The notes below the pieces were generated by a model. It made no database searches. It saw nothing but the letters and a program-made list of their open reading frames with translations, and was not told the origin of the DNA. The position numbers and the translations under genes are program-made. Shown here piece by piece: positions 16,439-26,142 of a stretch of DNA of 64,000 nucleotides. The stretch's first letter is position 1. Each line of letters begins with the position of its first letter. The DNA comes from Shewanella carassii (lineage in GTDB: Bacteria; Pseudomonadota; Gammaproteobacteria; Enterobacterales; Shewanellaceae). The stretch covers positions 62,001 to 126,000 of the forward strand of contig NZ_NGVS01000013.1 in assembly GCF_002777975.1 (NCBI RefSeq), in the 5' to 3' direction.

Positions 16439-18168
16439 GCCGTCCTGGGCATTTCCAGCAAGCACAGCCCTCGGGTGCTGTGCTTGGCCTGTTTTTTTGC
16501 CAGTGCACACAGGCGGGACAATTCATGTTCGTTGGCGTTCAGGCTCAATGGCGGTGGCAGTATTCCAACGCTGAGGCGCAGTAGCGGTTGACGGCATTCC
16601 AGCCCTTGTCGGTCCTGGGTAAACAAGTGTTGTCTTTGCCAATGCTCGTCACTGAAAAACTGCCTTTTGCCCCGTTCAAACTCTGTCAATATTTGCAGGC
16701 AAACCCCTTGCAGTTGCGGCTCTGTGCCTATCATTACGAAATCATCTCCACCCACGTGGCCGATAAATTGCGCCTTGCCGTATTGTCTGAGCAGGTTGCC
16801 GACGGCCCTTATCACCTCATCACCGCGACTGAAGCCATAGATGTCGTTATAGGGTTTGAAATGGCATAGATCAAAATAGGCCAGATAGAAGTGCTGTCGT
16901 AGTTTCCGTAGCCGTTGCAGCTCTTCCTGAATGGGCACATTCCCGGGCAATTCAGTCAATGGGTTGGCGTGGCGCGCCGTCTGTATTCTGTGTTCAGTGA
17001 TGCGTTGCAGCAGCTCGCGGGTATGGCCCAGACCGATGAAGTCACCCTGACGCAGAATAATGAATTCCTGTGCTATTTCGGAGCCAGGCTTGGCGGTGAG
17101 CTTTTGACTCACCCGCGACAGCGGCGTGGCCGCATCGACCATAAGCACATCTTTGTCCATGAGTTCTGTGGCCGCTTGGTGCTCATGAAGGGCGCGGCCA
17201 TAGGGCCGGGAAAACAGCTCCATTAATCGATGGCGATAGACCAGCCCCAAGGGATGCTTCTGCTCCAGAACTACTATGCACTGAAGTTCCGGCTGGGAGA
17301 GAAAGCGTTCGCTCAACTGCTTGAGTTCGGTATCAGAGCCGCAGGTTTGCGCCTGATGGCACAGGCTCTCTGCCGCCTCGTTGTATCTCGGTTGTTCCTG
17401 CTGACGAATGGCGAGATAGCGGGTCTGCAGTTGCCTATCCGGCAGCGCCTCGGGTCTGCCAAGCAAAAAGCCCTGACAATAGGTGATCCCGAGCTGGCGC
17501 AGTATCGTCAGCTCGGCTTCTGTCTCTATGCCCTCGGCGATGACTTTACAGGTCAGGCTCTGGCACAGTTCTATGATGGAGCGGACAAACTCCTGTTTAA
17601 CCGGAAACTTATCTATCTGATGGATAAAGTGGCGATCAATTTTGACATAGTCGGGGGAGAGTTCTGACCAGAGGCGCAAGCCTGAGTAGCCGGCGCCAAG
17701 GTCGTCGAGTGCGGTCAGAAACCCTTGATTGCGATAGTGATCCAGACAAGCTTTGAGCTGATCTATGTCATCGGCCGGGTATTGTTCCGACAGCTCTATG
17801 ACCACATTGGATGGCGCTATGCCGAACTGTTGCAAGAGTTTGAGTGTTTGCCCCTTGGGATGACTGGGATCCAGCAGTGCCTTGGGGGAGATATTGATAA
17901 ACAGCTTGCCCGGCAGTTGTCTTTGCTGGAATTGGGCTATGGAGACCCGGCGGCACAAGGTCTCCAGCTCGGAGAGGCGCCCCAGTCGTTCGGCGGTACT
18001 GAACAGATGAAATGGAGAATGAACGCTGCTGCCGATAGGGCCGCGGCTTAGGGCTTCAAAGCCATGAATACTGTTGCTGTCTATGTTGATAATCGGCTGA
18101 AACAGAGCGGTGATATCCTCTTTATCCAACACTCTTCTAAGCTCAGCAATCCTGTCTATGGCCACCAA
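16435..18168 (-). CDS. EAL-CBS-GGDEF protein, probable c-di-GMP phosphodiesterase
   Basis: A roughly 577-residue cytoplasmic protein in the order EAL (about 10-250), CBS pair (about 300-400) and GGDEF (about 410-570). The EAL catalytic set looks complete: FEALSRG, FINISP, VIELSEQ, ALDDLGAGYSG, VKIDRHF, AEGIETEAE and CQGF. The C-terminal motif is GGDDF rather than GGDEF, so cyclase activity is uncertain and the domain may bind GTP as a regulator. CBS pairs usually bind adenine nucleotides. No ATG is suitable: a TTG at 18168 lies eight bases after GAGG, with a GTG one codon later. Monocistronic. Confidence 0.82.
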   Translation of the reverse strand: MVAIDRIAELRRVLDKEDITALFQPIINIDSNSIHGFEALSRGPIGSSVHSPFHLFSTAERLGRLSELETLCRRVSIAQFQQRQLPGKLFINISPKALLDPSHPKGQTLKLLQQFGIAPSNVVIELSEQYPADDIDQLKACLDHYRNQGFLTALDDLGAGYSGLRLWSELSPDYVKIDRHFIHQIDKFPVKQEFVRSIIELCQSLTCKVIAEGIETEAELTILRQLGITYCQGFLLGRPEALPDRQLQTRYLAIRQQEQPRYNEAAESLCHQAQTCGSDTELKQLSERFLSQPELQCIVVLEQKHPLGLVYRHRLMELFSRPYGRALHEHQAATELMDKDVLMVDAATPLSRVSQKLTAKPGSEIAQEFIILRQGDFIGLGHTRELLQRITEHRIQTARHANPLTELPGNVPIQEELQRLRKLRQHFYLAYFDLCHFKPYNDIYGFSRGDEVIRAVGNLLRQYGKAQFIGHVGGDDFVMIGTEPQLQGVCLQILTEFERGKRQFFSDEHWQRQHLFTQDRQGLECRQPLLRLSVGILPPPLSLNANEHELSRLCALAKKQAKHSTRGLCLLEMPRTA

Positions 18169-18234
18169 ACTGCAATACCTCACCAGGCCCAAATCGGATA
18201 GAGTCTAGGTGTTGCAAGTGACACTAAGATGACA

Positions 18235-18255
18235 AAGCCGGGCTTGGCCCGGCTT
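18235..18255 (-). terminator. Hairpin downstream of the small coiled-coil gene
   Basis: Arms AAGCCGGGC and GCCCGGCTT pair perfectly around a three-base loop. On the minus strand only a short T run (TTTG) follows, so it may be a weak terminator or a transcript-end stabiliser. Confidence 0.5.
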
Positions 18256-18285
18256 AACGCAGTGATTTTGCTGTTTGAACTCTTG

Positions 18286-18597
18286 CTACTTACTCTGCTG
18301 TTTAAATTTTTGCAGCGTCTGCAGTAAGACTGCCAGTTTCGGCAGCAATGCCTCCAACTGTTCCGGGGTGGGCGCCGTTTCGGCTTCAAGATCCGCTACC
18401 GCCTGTGCCAACTCCTGTACATAAGGGAGGAAGCGATTGCTGCATGTGGTAAAGCCTTGATCTTGGGTGAATACGGCAGAAAACTTCCCATGGCCGGCCT
18501 GTTGCAGCTGATCCAGACGATTATCGGCATCGACAGCCTGGCGGTAAGCGGTCTGCAGATTGGCTTTCAGTTGCTCAATGACCTTGGTATATGGCAT
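18286..18597 (-). CDS. Small helical protein, possibly PriC-like
   Basis: A 103-residue, almost wholly helical cytoplasmic protein (VIEQLKANLQTAYRQAVDAD; LEALLPKLAVLLQTLQKFKQ). The middle, GKFSAVFTQDQGFTTCSNRF, loosely recalls the LF-T...C-E helix of primosomal protein PriC, but it is much shorter than PriC and the match is weak. ATG 18597 fits the start of good coding sequence; the frame extends to 18717 without a ribosome site and would overlap the promoter of the divergent TraB-like gene. Function unproven. Confidence 0.5.
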   Translation of the reverse strand: MPYTKVIEQLKANLQTAYRQAVDADNRLDQLQQAGHGKFSAVFTQDQGFTTCSNRFLPYVQELAQAVADLEAETAPTPEQLEALLPKLAVLLQTLQKFKQQSK

Positions 18598-18644
18598 AAC
18601 AGCCTCTAACTGATGAACTTTGGCTGAAATTATAAGGAACAGGG

Positions 18645-19532
18645 ATGCGCGCAACAAGTCGAGTGCTGTGGTTCTTCTTCGGATGTGGCTTGTTTTTAAG
18701 TGGTATTGCTCAAGCAAGAGATGGTGACAAGCCGCCTTTCTACCAACTGGAGTTCGCTGGCAAGACGGCCTTTATCATGGGCTCAGTACATGTTGGCAAG
18801 GCCGACTTCTACCCACTGCCAAATCAGATAGAGCAGGCCTATCACAATGCCGGTGCTCTGGTGCTGGAAGCCGATGTCTGCGATCCTGCGGCGCAGCAAT
18901 TGCTGCAGAAGTATGGCTTGAAGGCCGCAACACCTGATGAAGAAACTCAGACGCTGCTGCAGGGCTACTGTGGCGGCAAGCCTTTGTGCCAGCAATTGGC
19001 TATGATGTCCCCCTGGTTGCAGTCGGTGCAAATCAGTATGCAGCGCTTCGTGGAGCTGGGTTATCAACCCAGCCTGGGTGTGGAACAGTATCTGTTGGAT
19101 GGGGTCGGTGGCAGACCCGTGCTGGAGCTGGAAAGTACAGAAATGCAGTTGGCACTGCTGGACTCGCTGGCGCTGGAGCACCAGTGGAGTATGGTGCGGG
19201 AGAGCATTCGCGGTGAAGATAGGGAGATCCAGGCGCTGATCACGGCTTGGCGCAGCGGTAATGAAAAAGCGTTGGCAGAGTTGATGTTGCATCAGCTGTC
19301 CAGCGAAGGTGAAGACGTATTGCTGGAAAAACTGCTATGGCAACGTAACCAAGGCATGGCCGAGCGCCTGTTGAGTCTGATGGCTTCCAATCAGGCGCCA
19401 CTATTTGTGGCCGTCGGTGCCGGGCATCTGGCCGGTAAAAGGAGCCTACTCGAGTATTTGCATAAAGCTGGTGTCAACAGTCGTAACTGCTGGCAGCAAA
19501 GCTGTGATGTACCGTCCGGCGAGGCAAACTGA
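18645..19532 (+). CDS. TraB/GumN family protein
   Basis: A 295-residue exported protein: signal peptide at residues 1-24 (ending GIAQA), then the TraB/GumN fold. The conserved first element is MGSVHVGKADFYPLP, followed by LVLEADV, and the last is AVGAGHLAGKRSLLEYL. These GxxH and GxGH motifs are thought to form a metal-dependent hydrolase or peptidase-like site (erythromycin-esterase-like/Tiki family). Substrate unknown. ATG 18645 follows AAGGAACAGGG. It precedes cheD by 45 bases on the same strand, perhaps co-transcribed. Confidence 0.8.
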   Translation: MRATSRVLWFFFGCGLFLSGIAQARDGDKPPFYQLEFAGKTAFIMGSVHVGKADFYPLPNQIEQAYHNAGALVLEADVCDPAAQQLLQKYGLKAATPDEETQTLLQGYCGGKPLCQQLAMMSPWLQSVQISMQRFVELGYQPSLGVEQYLLDGVGGRPVLELESTEMQLALLDSLALEHQWSMVRESIRGEDREIQALITAWRSGNEKALAELMLHQLSSEGEDVLLEKLLWQRNQGMAERLLSLMASNQAPLFVAVGAGHLAGKRSLLEYLHKAGVNSRNCWQQSCDVPSGEAN

Positions 19533-19577
19533 GGCGCTGAGGTCTATACTTGCTGTGCTTGGACACAGGGAGTTGAG

Positions 19578-20213
19578 ATGCAAGGCATTAGCGATGCGTA
19601 CAAGGGGTTTGAAGGAACAGTTCGTCAGTGGGATCAACGTTTTGGCAAGGTGGTTGCCAGGGTCGATCCCGGCGATTTTTATATTACAGGTGCCGATGAG
19701 TACATTTTTACCCGCTTGGGGTCTTGTGTGGCGGCTTGTATCTGGGACCCCGTACTCGGCATAGGTGGCCTGAATCATTTTCTGTTACCCGAGCGCAAAC
19801 TTCACGAAGATTGGCACCGACTGACCAGCTACAGCTGCCGCTACGGCAACTGGGCCATGGAGCAGTTGATCAATGCCATACTCTGTGTCGGTGGTCAGCG
19901 ACACAGATTACAGGCCAAAGTATTCGGCGGCGCCAGAATGGGCCAAAGCAGTGTGCTGAATGTCGGCCAGTCCAACATAGATTTTGTACTGCGTTATCTC
20001 GAACTCGAGCAGATCCCAGTGCAGGCGGAGGATTTGGGCGGCCCTTGGCCGCGTAAGGTGATGTTTCACCCCAACAGTGGCAAGGTCTTGCTCAAGCACA
20101 TGGATCCCGAACGCCTAGCGCAGCTGGTGCCGGAAGAGAATCGTTATCTGGCTCAGATAGTGGATGGCAAAGATCAACCCTCAATCGAGCTGTTCGGCCC
20201 GGATGCCTTGTGA
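19578..20213 (+). CDS. cheD: Chemoreceptor glutamine deamidase CheD
   Basis: A 211-residue cytoplasmic enzyme that deamidates glutamines in methyl-accepting chemotaxis proteins and interacts with CheC in other bacteria. The active-site pair is visible as Cys50 in LGSCVAACIWD and His67 in GGLNHFLLPE, with the usual 17-residue spacing. The FGGARMGQSSVLNVGQSNID segment is also typical. AGGGAG precedes the ATG. It lies alone, away from the main che operon. Its last 40 bases overlap the end of cmoM on the other strand. Confidence 0.92.
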   Translation: MQGISDAYKGFEGTVRQWDQRFGKVVARVDPGDFYITGADEYIFTRLGSCVAACIWDPVLGIGGLNHFLLPERKLHEDWHRLTSYSCRYGNWAMEQLINAILCVGGQRHRLQAKVFGGARMGQSSVLNVGQSNIDFVLRYLELEQIPVQAEDLGGPWPRKVMFHPNSGKVLLKHMDPERLAQLVPEENRYLAQIVDGKDQPSIELFGPDAL

Positions 20214-20998
20214 GCAATGAAATGCACGTAGCGGCCCAGAGAAAGATAGGGCTGCTGGCGTGAGTATTTCAGTTCCATCTCCAGCAGTTGCTGGAAGTCG
20301 AAATTTTCCGGCAGGCTCTTTTTAAGATAGTCATGGATGACTCTTACCCCGGATTCACACCTCAACTCCAGTTGCCACTCGTTAAACCAAGCTTGTACAT
20401 CGGCTATTTGCAGCGGATGTTTCGGGCTGAGGCGGACTTTTTTGCGGGTCTGCAGATCGGCAGCCACATAGTCGAGATTGCCAGACACCAAGGCGTGAAA
20501 GCGCATCGCTTCCTTATTGAAAAACATCAGTGAAAACAGGCCGTCATCTTTCAAGAGTGACAGCAAGCCCGCCAGCGTACCCTTGGCATCATGCAACCAT
20601 TCGGCAACCGCATGGCAGAGGATAAGGTCGAACTGGCCCAGTTCCGTTACGTTCAGCTCCTGAATGGCGCAGTGCAGCAGTTGAATATCCAAGGGCTCGG
20701 ACGAGGCGGCCATCTGTTCTTTGGCTTGTTCCAACATGGCCGAGGAGATGTCGCAAAGTACGACTTCATGCCCCATGGCTGCCAGCTTCTGGCTGAAAAA
20801 GCCAAAACCGCCGCCGGCATCTAATACTCTGAGTTTTCGGCCGGCAAAGTAGGGGAGGTGCTCTTGCAGATCGCGCCAGAGTACCGCGGCTCTAATCTGT
20901 CCTTTGGGGGTTCCATAGATATTGTTGGCGAACTTCTGCGCCAGCTTGTCAAAGTTCTGATCTTGCACTTTTGGATGTTCTAAAAGACTCGAAGACAT
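20174..20998 (-). CDS. cmoM: tRNA 5-carboxymethoxyuridine methyltransferase CmoM
   Basis: A 274-residue SAM-dependent methyltransferase. It follows E. coli CmoM closely: QNFDKLAQKFANNIYGTPKG at the start, the SAM motif VLDAGGGFGFFSQKLA, CDISSAMLEQA, ILCHAVAEWL, and at the end GVRVIHDYL and YLSLGRYVHFIA. CmoM methylates cmo5U34 to the methyl ester in wobble positions of several tRNAs. The ATG at 20998 is preferred to an upstream GTG at 21010. It overlaps cheD tail to tail by 40 bases, so the CmoM C-terminus and CheD C-terminus are encoded by the same DNA. Confidence 0.9.
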   Translation of the reverse strand: MSSSLLEHPKVQDQNFDKLAQKFANNIYGTPKGQIRAAVLWRDLQEHLPYFAGRKLRVLDAGGGFGFFSQKLAAMGHEVVLCDISSAMLEQAKEQMAASSEPLDIQLLHCAIQELNVTELGQFDLILCHAVAEWLHDAKGTLAGLLSLLKDDGLFSLMFFNKEAMRFHALVSGNLDYVAADLQTRKKVRLSPKHPLQIADVQAWFNEWQLELRCESGVRVIHDYLKKSLPENFDFQQLLEMELKYSRQQPYLSLGRYVHFIAHKASGPNSSIEG

Positions 20999-21140
20999 AT
21001 AGTGTCTCACAAGCCGTGGTTCTTGGCATTAGTCCCAGATAACGGGTGGCTGACCGTTGGCAAAATCATAGATAGCTCCGCAAATCGCGGGGATGAGGTA
21101 TAATGTTCGGCTTGGAATACTCAAGGTGGGCTTTTTGGTT

Positions 21141-22001
21141 ATGAAATTCAGTGTCGAACTGCGAACGATGCCTTCGTTGTTTTCGCTGTATCGCAAGATT
21201 TTTTTCGGGCGAAAGCCTGGCTGGGACAACCAGCCTTTACCTCGTATCAGTGTTAATACCACCAATGTAACCCTGGAGTCCGGCAAGGTGGCCGATTACG
21301 CTCAGGTGTGTGGCTTCGAGTTTGATGGTAAAACTTTGCCGCCTACTTACTTGTATGTGATGGCCTTCAGGTTGCACGCGGTGATCTTTACTCATGATGC
21401 CATCACTTTTCCTCTGCTGGGAATGATCCACCTGCGTAACCGTATCAGTCAGTTTCGCAGTGTTACTGTCGATGAGTGTTTCGATATCGATTGCCGTCTC
21501 ACTGATAGTCGTGAGACAGATTCCGGACTCGAGTTTGACCTTATCTCCAGAGTGACTGTGGCCGGAGAGTTGGTGTGGGAATCCTTGTCTACTTACCTGT
21601 ACCGTATAGATAAGCCCGGGCGCAGAGCCAGGCCTCCCAAGGCCGGGGATATTCAATGGGAAAACCCCAGCGTCTGGGAGTTGGGTGACGACCTGGGTCG
21701 GCGTTATGCCAGAGCCTCGGGCGACTATAACCTGATCCATCTGCACCCCTTGCTTTCCAAGCGTTTTGGTTTCGACCGGGTGTTGGCCCATGGCATGTGG
21801 TCCAAGGCCCGCTGCGTGGCTCAGCTGATGCCGGAGCTGGGCAATAAGCCCTGTGTCATCGATGTGGCATTCAAGCTGCCGCTGTTTATGCCGGCCAGTG
21901 TCTGTTTCTGTGCTCAGACCCTAGAGCAGGGTTATAAGTTTGAACTCAGGGATCAGAAGGGGCGCAGGCCGCATCTTTGCGGCGAGGTCTCACTACTCTG
22001 A
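21141..22001 (+). CDS. MaoC-like double-hotdog dehydratase
   Basis: A protein of about 286 residues made of two hotdog folds. The C-terminal half has the (R)-specific hydratase signature: YARASGDYNLIHLHPLLSKR then VLAHGMWSKA, with the catalytic Asp and His spaced as in MaoC enzymes. The N-terminal half is a degenerate hotdog. Such proteins hydrate or dehydrate acyl-CoA or acyl-ACP substrates in lipid metabolism. Start uncertain: ATG at 21141 (used here), 21093 or 21168; none has a good ribosome site. It is divergent from cmoM and followed by fhs after 233 bases. Confidence 0.75.
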   Translation: MKFSVELRTMPSLFSLYRKIFFGRKPGWDNQPLPRISVNTTNVTLESGKVADYAQVCGFEFDGKTLPPTYLYVMAFRLHAVIFTHDAITFPLLGMIHLRNRISQFRSVTVDECFDIDCRLTDSRETDSGLEFDLISRVTVAGELVWESLSTYLYRIDKPGRRARPPKAGDIQWENPSVWELGDDLGRRYARASGDYNLIHLHPLLSKRFGFDRVLAHGMWSKARCVAQLMPELGNKPCVIDVAFKLPLFMPASVCFCAQTLEQGYKFELRDQKGRRPHLCGEVSLL

Positions 22002-22234
22002 GCCATAAGGGGGCCTAGGTTTTGCACCTGGGCCTCTGTCTTAATGGCCTCTCTGGCGCTCGCCATTTTCCTTCCGCTTGGAAACTGTTTTTCAACCATT
22101 TTCAGTTAAGTTTTTTTGACTCAGATTAAGGTAATACTGAATGACGTTTTTTCGGGCTTTTGCTTGAGGCGGGAATACCCTAGTATGCGGGTCTTTTGAA
22201 CGATTAGCTTTGGCCCCTGCGGGAGTTTTACTGA

Positions 22235-23941
22235 ATGTTGAAGGACATAGAGATCTCTAGGATGACGCCGAGGCGTCCCATTGAGCATATTGCTACCGAG
22301 CTGGGACTGCGGCCTGGAGAATTCAGCTGTTACGGCGACCACAAGGCAAAAATCCCGCTGAGTTTGCTCAAACGGGTCGATGATTACTTGCCCGGCAAGT
22401 TGATTCTGGTGACTGCAATAACACCTACCCCCCATGGTGAAGGTAAGACGGTGACCAGCATAGGCTTGACCCAGGCCTTGCATGCGCTCGAACACAAGGT
22501 CTGCGCCTGTTTGCGTCAGCCCAGTATGGGGCCTGTCTTTGGCGTCAAAGGGGGAGCCGCAGGAGGCGGTTATGCTCAGGTGGTGCCGATGGAAGAGCTG
22601 AATCTGCACCTCACCGGAGATATTCATGCCATTACCAGCGCTCACAACCTGGCCGCCGCCGCGCTGGATGCCCGGCTGCATCACGAGCAGCGTCTCGGGG
22701 CGGTAGAGTTCAGCCGTCGCAGTGGTTTGGATGCGCTCAATATCGATCCGGAAAAGATCTTTTGGCACAGGGTGATGGATCACAATGATCGCAGCCTGCG
22801 ACAGATTCAGATAGGGCTGGGAGAGAATAATGGCCCGGAGCATGAATCGAGCTTTGATATCACCGCCGCCTCAGAGCTGATGGCCATTTTGGCCCTGAGT
22901 CGTGATATTAACGATATGCGTCGCCGTGTCGGCCAGGTGTTGCTGGCACTCGATACCGCTGGACAGGCGATTACCGCCGAACGGCTCGGGGTTGCCGGTG
23001 CCATGTGCGCCATCTTGCGTCAGGCATTGGAGCCGACACTGATGCAGACTCTCAATGGTGCCCCTTGTCTTATCCACACAGGACCCTTTGCCAATATCGC
23101 CCACGGCAACTCCTCTGTCATTGCCGATGAGATGGCGCTGAAACTCAGCGACTATGTGGTCACTGAAGGCGGTTTTGGTTCGGATATGGGCTTTGAAAAG
23201 TTTTGTAATATCAAGGCGCCGGTTTCCGGACGTCGGCCTGATTGCACCGTCTTGGTGGCGACCTTGAGAGCGCTTAAGAGTAATGCCGGACTCAAGGGTG
23301 AGGCTGTCAGTCGGCCTGACCGGCAGGCTCTGGAGCAGGGCTTTGCCAATCTGGCCTGGCACTTGGCCAATGTGCGTCGCTATGGTACTCCTGTGGTGGT
23401 GGCCATCAATCGCTTCCCCGAAGATACCGAGCAGGAGCTTGAGTGGCTGAGACAAGCCTGTCTGACTGAGGGCGCCGATGCTTGCGAACTCAGCGAGGCC
23501 TTCGCTCTAGGTGCCGATGGCGCCAAGGCGCTGGCCGAGTCGGTATTGGCGGCCATAGGCAAGGGCCGTGGTTTCAAGCCTCTCTATGACCCTTCGCTTG
23601 GACTCGAGGCCAGCTTGGCGACTCTGGCCGAGCTTGGTTATGGTGCAGCAGGAGTTGAGTTGTCGGCCAAGGCCCGTGAGCAACTGGCCGAGATCCAGCG
23701 CCTTGGCGCAGACAAGCTGCCTGTGTGTATGGCCAAGACGCCAATGTCTATCAGTCACGATCCCAAACTCAAGGGGGCGCCAAGCGGTTTCACTCTGCCA
23801 ATCACCGAGCTTAGGCTCAATGCCGGAGCCGGTTTTGTCACCGCCTTGGTGGGCAAGGTGATGACCATGCCTGGGCTGGGCTTGAACCCCGGCTATTTGC
23901 ATATCGATATCGATGAACAGGGTGAAGTGATAGGGCTTTAA
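22235..23941 (+). CDS. fhs: Formate--tetrahydrofolate ligase
   Basis: A 568-residue cytoplasmic enzyme making 10-formyl-THF from formate, THF and ATP. The nucleotide loop [10 protein letters not shown] is at residues 63-72, followed by [20 protein letters not shown], a family signature. Other conserved parts are [29 protein letters not shown] and, at the end, [17 protein letters not shown]. Length is normal. GGGAG lies nine bases before the ATG at 22235. It feeds one-carbon units to purine and methionine synthesis. A hairpin follows the stop codon. Confidence 0.95.
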   Translation: MLKDIEISRMTPRRPIEHIATELGLRPGEFSCYGDHKAKIPLSLLKRVDDYLPGKLILVTAITPTPHGEGKTVTSIGLTQALHALEHKVCACLRQPSMGPVFGVKGGAAGGGYAQVVPMEELNLHLTGDIHAITSAHNLAAAALDARLHHEQRLGAVEFSRRSGLDALNIDPEKIFWHRVMDHNDRSLRQIQIGLGENNGPEHESSFDITAASELMAILALSRDINDMRRRVGQVLLALDTAGQAITAERLGVAGAMCAILRQALEPTLMQTLNGAPCLIHTGPFANIAHGNSSVIADEMALKLSDYVVTEGGFGSDMGFEKFCNIKAPVSGRRPDCTVLVATLRALKSNAGLKGEAVSRPDRQALEQGFANLAWHLANVRRYGTPVVVAINRFPEDTEQELEWLRQACLTEGADACELSEAFALGADGAKALAESVLAAIGKGRGFKPLYDPSLGLEASLATLAELGYGAAGVELSAKAREQLAEIQRLGADKLPVCMAKTPMSISHDPKLKGAPSGFTLPITELRLNAGAGFVTALVGKVMTMPGLGLNPGYLHIDIDEQGEVIGL

Positions 23942-23951
23942 CTCGGCAATG

Positions 23952-23977
23952 ACAAAGGGCGCATCAGCGCCCTTTGT
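23952..23977. terminator. Hairpin between fhs and the MscS gene
   Basis: Eleven-base arms ACAAAGGGCGC and GCGCCCTTTGT pair perfectly around a four-base loop between converging genes. No T run follows on either strand beyond the stem, so it is a likely but imperfect bidirectional terminator. Confidence 0.6.
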
Positions 23978-24001
23978 GGTGTTGGATACTGCCGCACCGG
24001 T

Positions 24002-25621
24002 TTAACCGCGGTAGAAGTGTACATCCCGCTGCGGGAATGGAATGCTGATCCCTTCCTCGTCGAAGCGCATCTTCACCGCCCGGGTAATGTCCCAGTAAAC
24101 TTCCCAATAATCTTCCGGCCTGACCCAAGGGCGCACTACAAAGTCCACCGAGGATTCACCCAATAGGTGCAGTTTAACCGTGGGCTCAGGGTGTTTCAGT
24201 ACCTTGGGATGCTCTTGCACCAGTTGCTCCAGCACGGCTTCGGCTTTTTCGATATTGTCGCTGTAACTGATGCCGAAGGTCATATCTACCCGTCTGTGAT
24301 GCTCGGCGGTGATATTGTTAATGGTATCGCCCCAAATTTTGTTGTTGGGAACAATCAGTCGTTGGTTATCTAGGGTCTTGATGGTGGTAGAAACCAGGCT
24401 CATATGGCTGACTCGGCCAGTGACCCCGGCGGCATTGATCAGATCTCCCACATCGAAGGGGCGATAGATGAGGATCATCATCCCTGAGGCGAAGTTGGAT
24501 AGGGTATCTTGCAGCGCAAAACCGATAATCACCCCGGCAATACCGAAACCGGCCAGTAGAGGCCCGAGTTCGAACCCCAGCTGTGACAAGGCGATCAACA
24601 AGCCCAAAGTAAAGATGACCTTGCCCGAAAGCGAGGTGAAGAAATCTTGCAGCAGCTTGCTGAACTTGAGCTTGGAGTTACTGACCGCCTTGGCAACGAT
24701 TCGCTTGGTCAGTTTGGCCAGCAAGCCGGTAAGTAGCAGGATAAACAAGAAGATAAATATCTTGAACAGCATATCCGGCCCGCCTTCAATCAGCTGCGCC
24801 TTAGCGATATCGAGCCATTGTCCGGCCAGGCTGGAGACGACATCGATATTGAGGACGTCCTGAGTGATATCCCCGGAGATGGCAAACAGGGTCTTTTTCA
24901 GATCGCTGGTATCCACATCCAGTTTATCCAGCATGCCAATTACAGCGCTCAGGCTGCTGCTGTTATTTTCTAGCCGCTCTTTCAGCAGGGTCAAGGCCTT
25001 GTTCTGCTCGCTGCTGACATCTTTGCCCGCCAAAGCATTTTCGGCCATTTGAACCCCCAACTGCTGCTGGTTGTAGCTCACCAGGCTCTCCAACAACTCG
25101 GCTCTGACGATAAGATGTTGTTTGAGAGAGTCTTTCGCCTGGCTGACATCCTGCCCCAGTTGTTCAGACCAATTGAGCAGTTCCAGCAAGCCTTTTTGAA
25201 TTTCATCCTTTTCCAGGCTGCGGCGGGAGATCTCAAGCATCAGCTGTTGATCTTCCCCTTTGCCGAGTTTGCCCTGCAGCGCCACTATCTCCTTGTCGAG
25301 ATATTGCACCATTTGCTGCAACAGTTGTCGCTGCGCCTCCAGGTGCGGCAGAACGCTCATCAGGGCCTGAGGGTCTGCATTCTTGTCGCCAATGGCATCA
25401 ATGCTCTCTTTGAGCTTATTTCTTTGCGCCAGAGTCAGCGCCTTGATCCTAAACTCCGTTACCGCCTTGAGTTCGCCCTTGGCGCTGCGAAGCTGTTGAA
25501 TATTTTGTTTTATGGTTTGCTGCATCAAAGTGAGCTGCTCGGTGGCGAGCGGTTCAGGTTCAGATGCAAAGGATTGCCAGGAGAGGGATAAACACAACAC
25601 CAGTAAGAGAGTTCTAACCAT
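24002..25621 (-). CDS. MscS-family mechanosensitive channel with periplasmic coiled coil
   Basis: A 539-residue protein. A signal peptide (1-20) is followed by a long helical, coiled-coil periplasmic region (about 25-260). Membrane helices start near 290 and the MscS pore helix follows (AGFGIAGVIIGFALQDTLSN; FASGMMILIYRPFDVGDLI). The beta and alpha-beta domains end in VHFYRG. Such channels open under membrane tension and release solutes in osmotic downshock. The N-terminal part resembles the larger MscK-like or YbdG/YjeP-like relatives rather than small MscS. ATG 25621 lacks a strong ribosome site. Confidence 0.88.
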   Translation of the reverse strand: MVRTLLLVLCLSLSWQSFASEPEPLATEQLTLMQQTIKQNIQQLRSAKGELKAVTEFRIKALTLAQRNKLKESIDAIGDKNADPQALMSVLPHLEAQRQLLQQMVQYLDKEIVALQGKLGKGEDQQLMLEISRRSLEKDEIQKGLLELLNWSEQLGQDVSQAKDSLKQHLIVRAELLESLVSYNQQQLGVQMAENALAGKDVSSEQNKALTLLKERLENNSSSLSAVIGMLDKLDVDTSDLKKTLFAISGDITQDVLNIDVVSSLAGQWLDIAKAQLIEGGPDMLFKIFIFLFILLLTGLLAKLTKRIVAKAVSNSKLKFSKLLQDFFTSLSGKVIFTLGLLIALSQLGFELGPLLAGFGIAGVIIGFALQDTLSNFASGMMILIYRPFDVGDLINAAGVTGRVSHMSLVSTTIKTLDNQRLIVPNNKIWGDTINNITAEHHRRVDMTFGISYSDNIEKAEAVLEQLVQEHPKVLKHPEPTVKLHLLGESSVDFVVRPWVRPEDYWEVYWDITRAVKMRFDEEGISIPFPQRDVHFYRG

Positions 25622-25802
25622 GTTTTTGTCCGATTCTTATCTGTATTTTTTGAAGCGTTTGAGTCAATAAATATGACACGAAACGTCATATGGCGCCTAA
25701 AAAAGCTTACAGATTTGTGGTTTTTCACACATGAGAGATATAAGGCGGACCTCAGCTTTGCTAGAATGGCGCCCCTTTGTGAACTCGCCGGAGAAAGCCC
25801 GA

Positions 25803-26138
25803 GTGTTATGCCCCAATTGCAATAAAACCTTTAATGTTTCTCAGATAGCTCAGCAGCGGGGTAGTGGCTTTTCTGCGCAGATCCAGTGCCCTCATTGTGA
25901 AGCCTGGCTAGGGAAGACGCCTTGGTTATTGAAATTGAAACTGATGGGATTTTACCTGGGGCTGGCGGCGACTATCTGTGCCTGGTTGGTTCCAGAGACC
26001 AGACACTTTGGGATACCCATCGCAATTCTTGGGCTGATCGTCTTGCTGATCAGCCACTTGATGGATCATCTGCACACGGTTGAGGCGCCGGTTAAAGTTG
26101 AAGAGGATGATTCGGCGCAGCGGCAGAAGTACCGTTAA
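25803..26138 (+). CDS. Small zinc-ribbon membrane protein
   Basis: A protein of about 111 residues. Two CPxC knuckles (LCPNCNKTF near the start, QCPHCEAWL about 27 residues on) form a zinc ribbon, followed by two hydrophobic helices (about 48-65 and 70-90) and an acidic, polar tail. The chosen GTG at 25803 has GGAGA nine bases upstream; an ATG at 25731 and a GTG at 25779 in the same frame lack ribosome sites. Family not recognised; the ribbon suggests binding of protein or nucleic acid at the membrane surface. Confidence 0.62.
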   Translation: MLCPNCNKTFNVSQIAQQRGSGFSAQIQCPHCEAWLGKTPWLLKLKLMGFYLGLAATICAWLVPETRHFGIPIAILGLIVLLISHLMDHLHTVEAPVKVEEDDSAQRQKYR

Positions 26139-26142
26139 CGGC

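Noticed and set aside
22011-22036. A terminator after the double-hotdog gene
   Set aside because: GGCCTAGG/CCTGGGCC can form a hairpin only with a wobble pair, and no T run follows.
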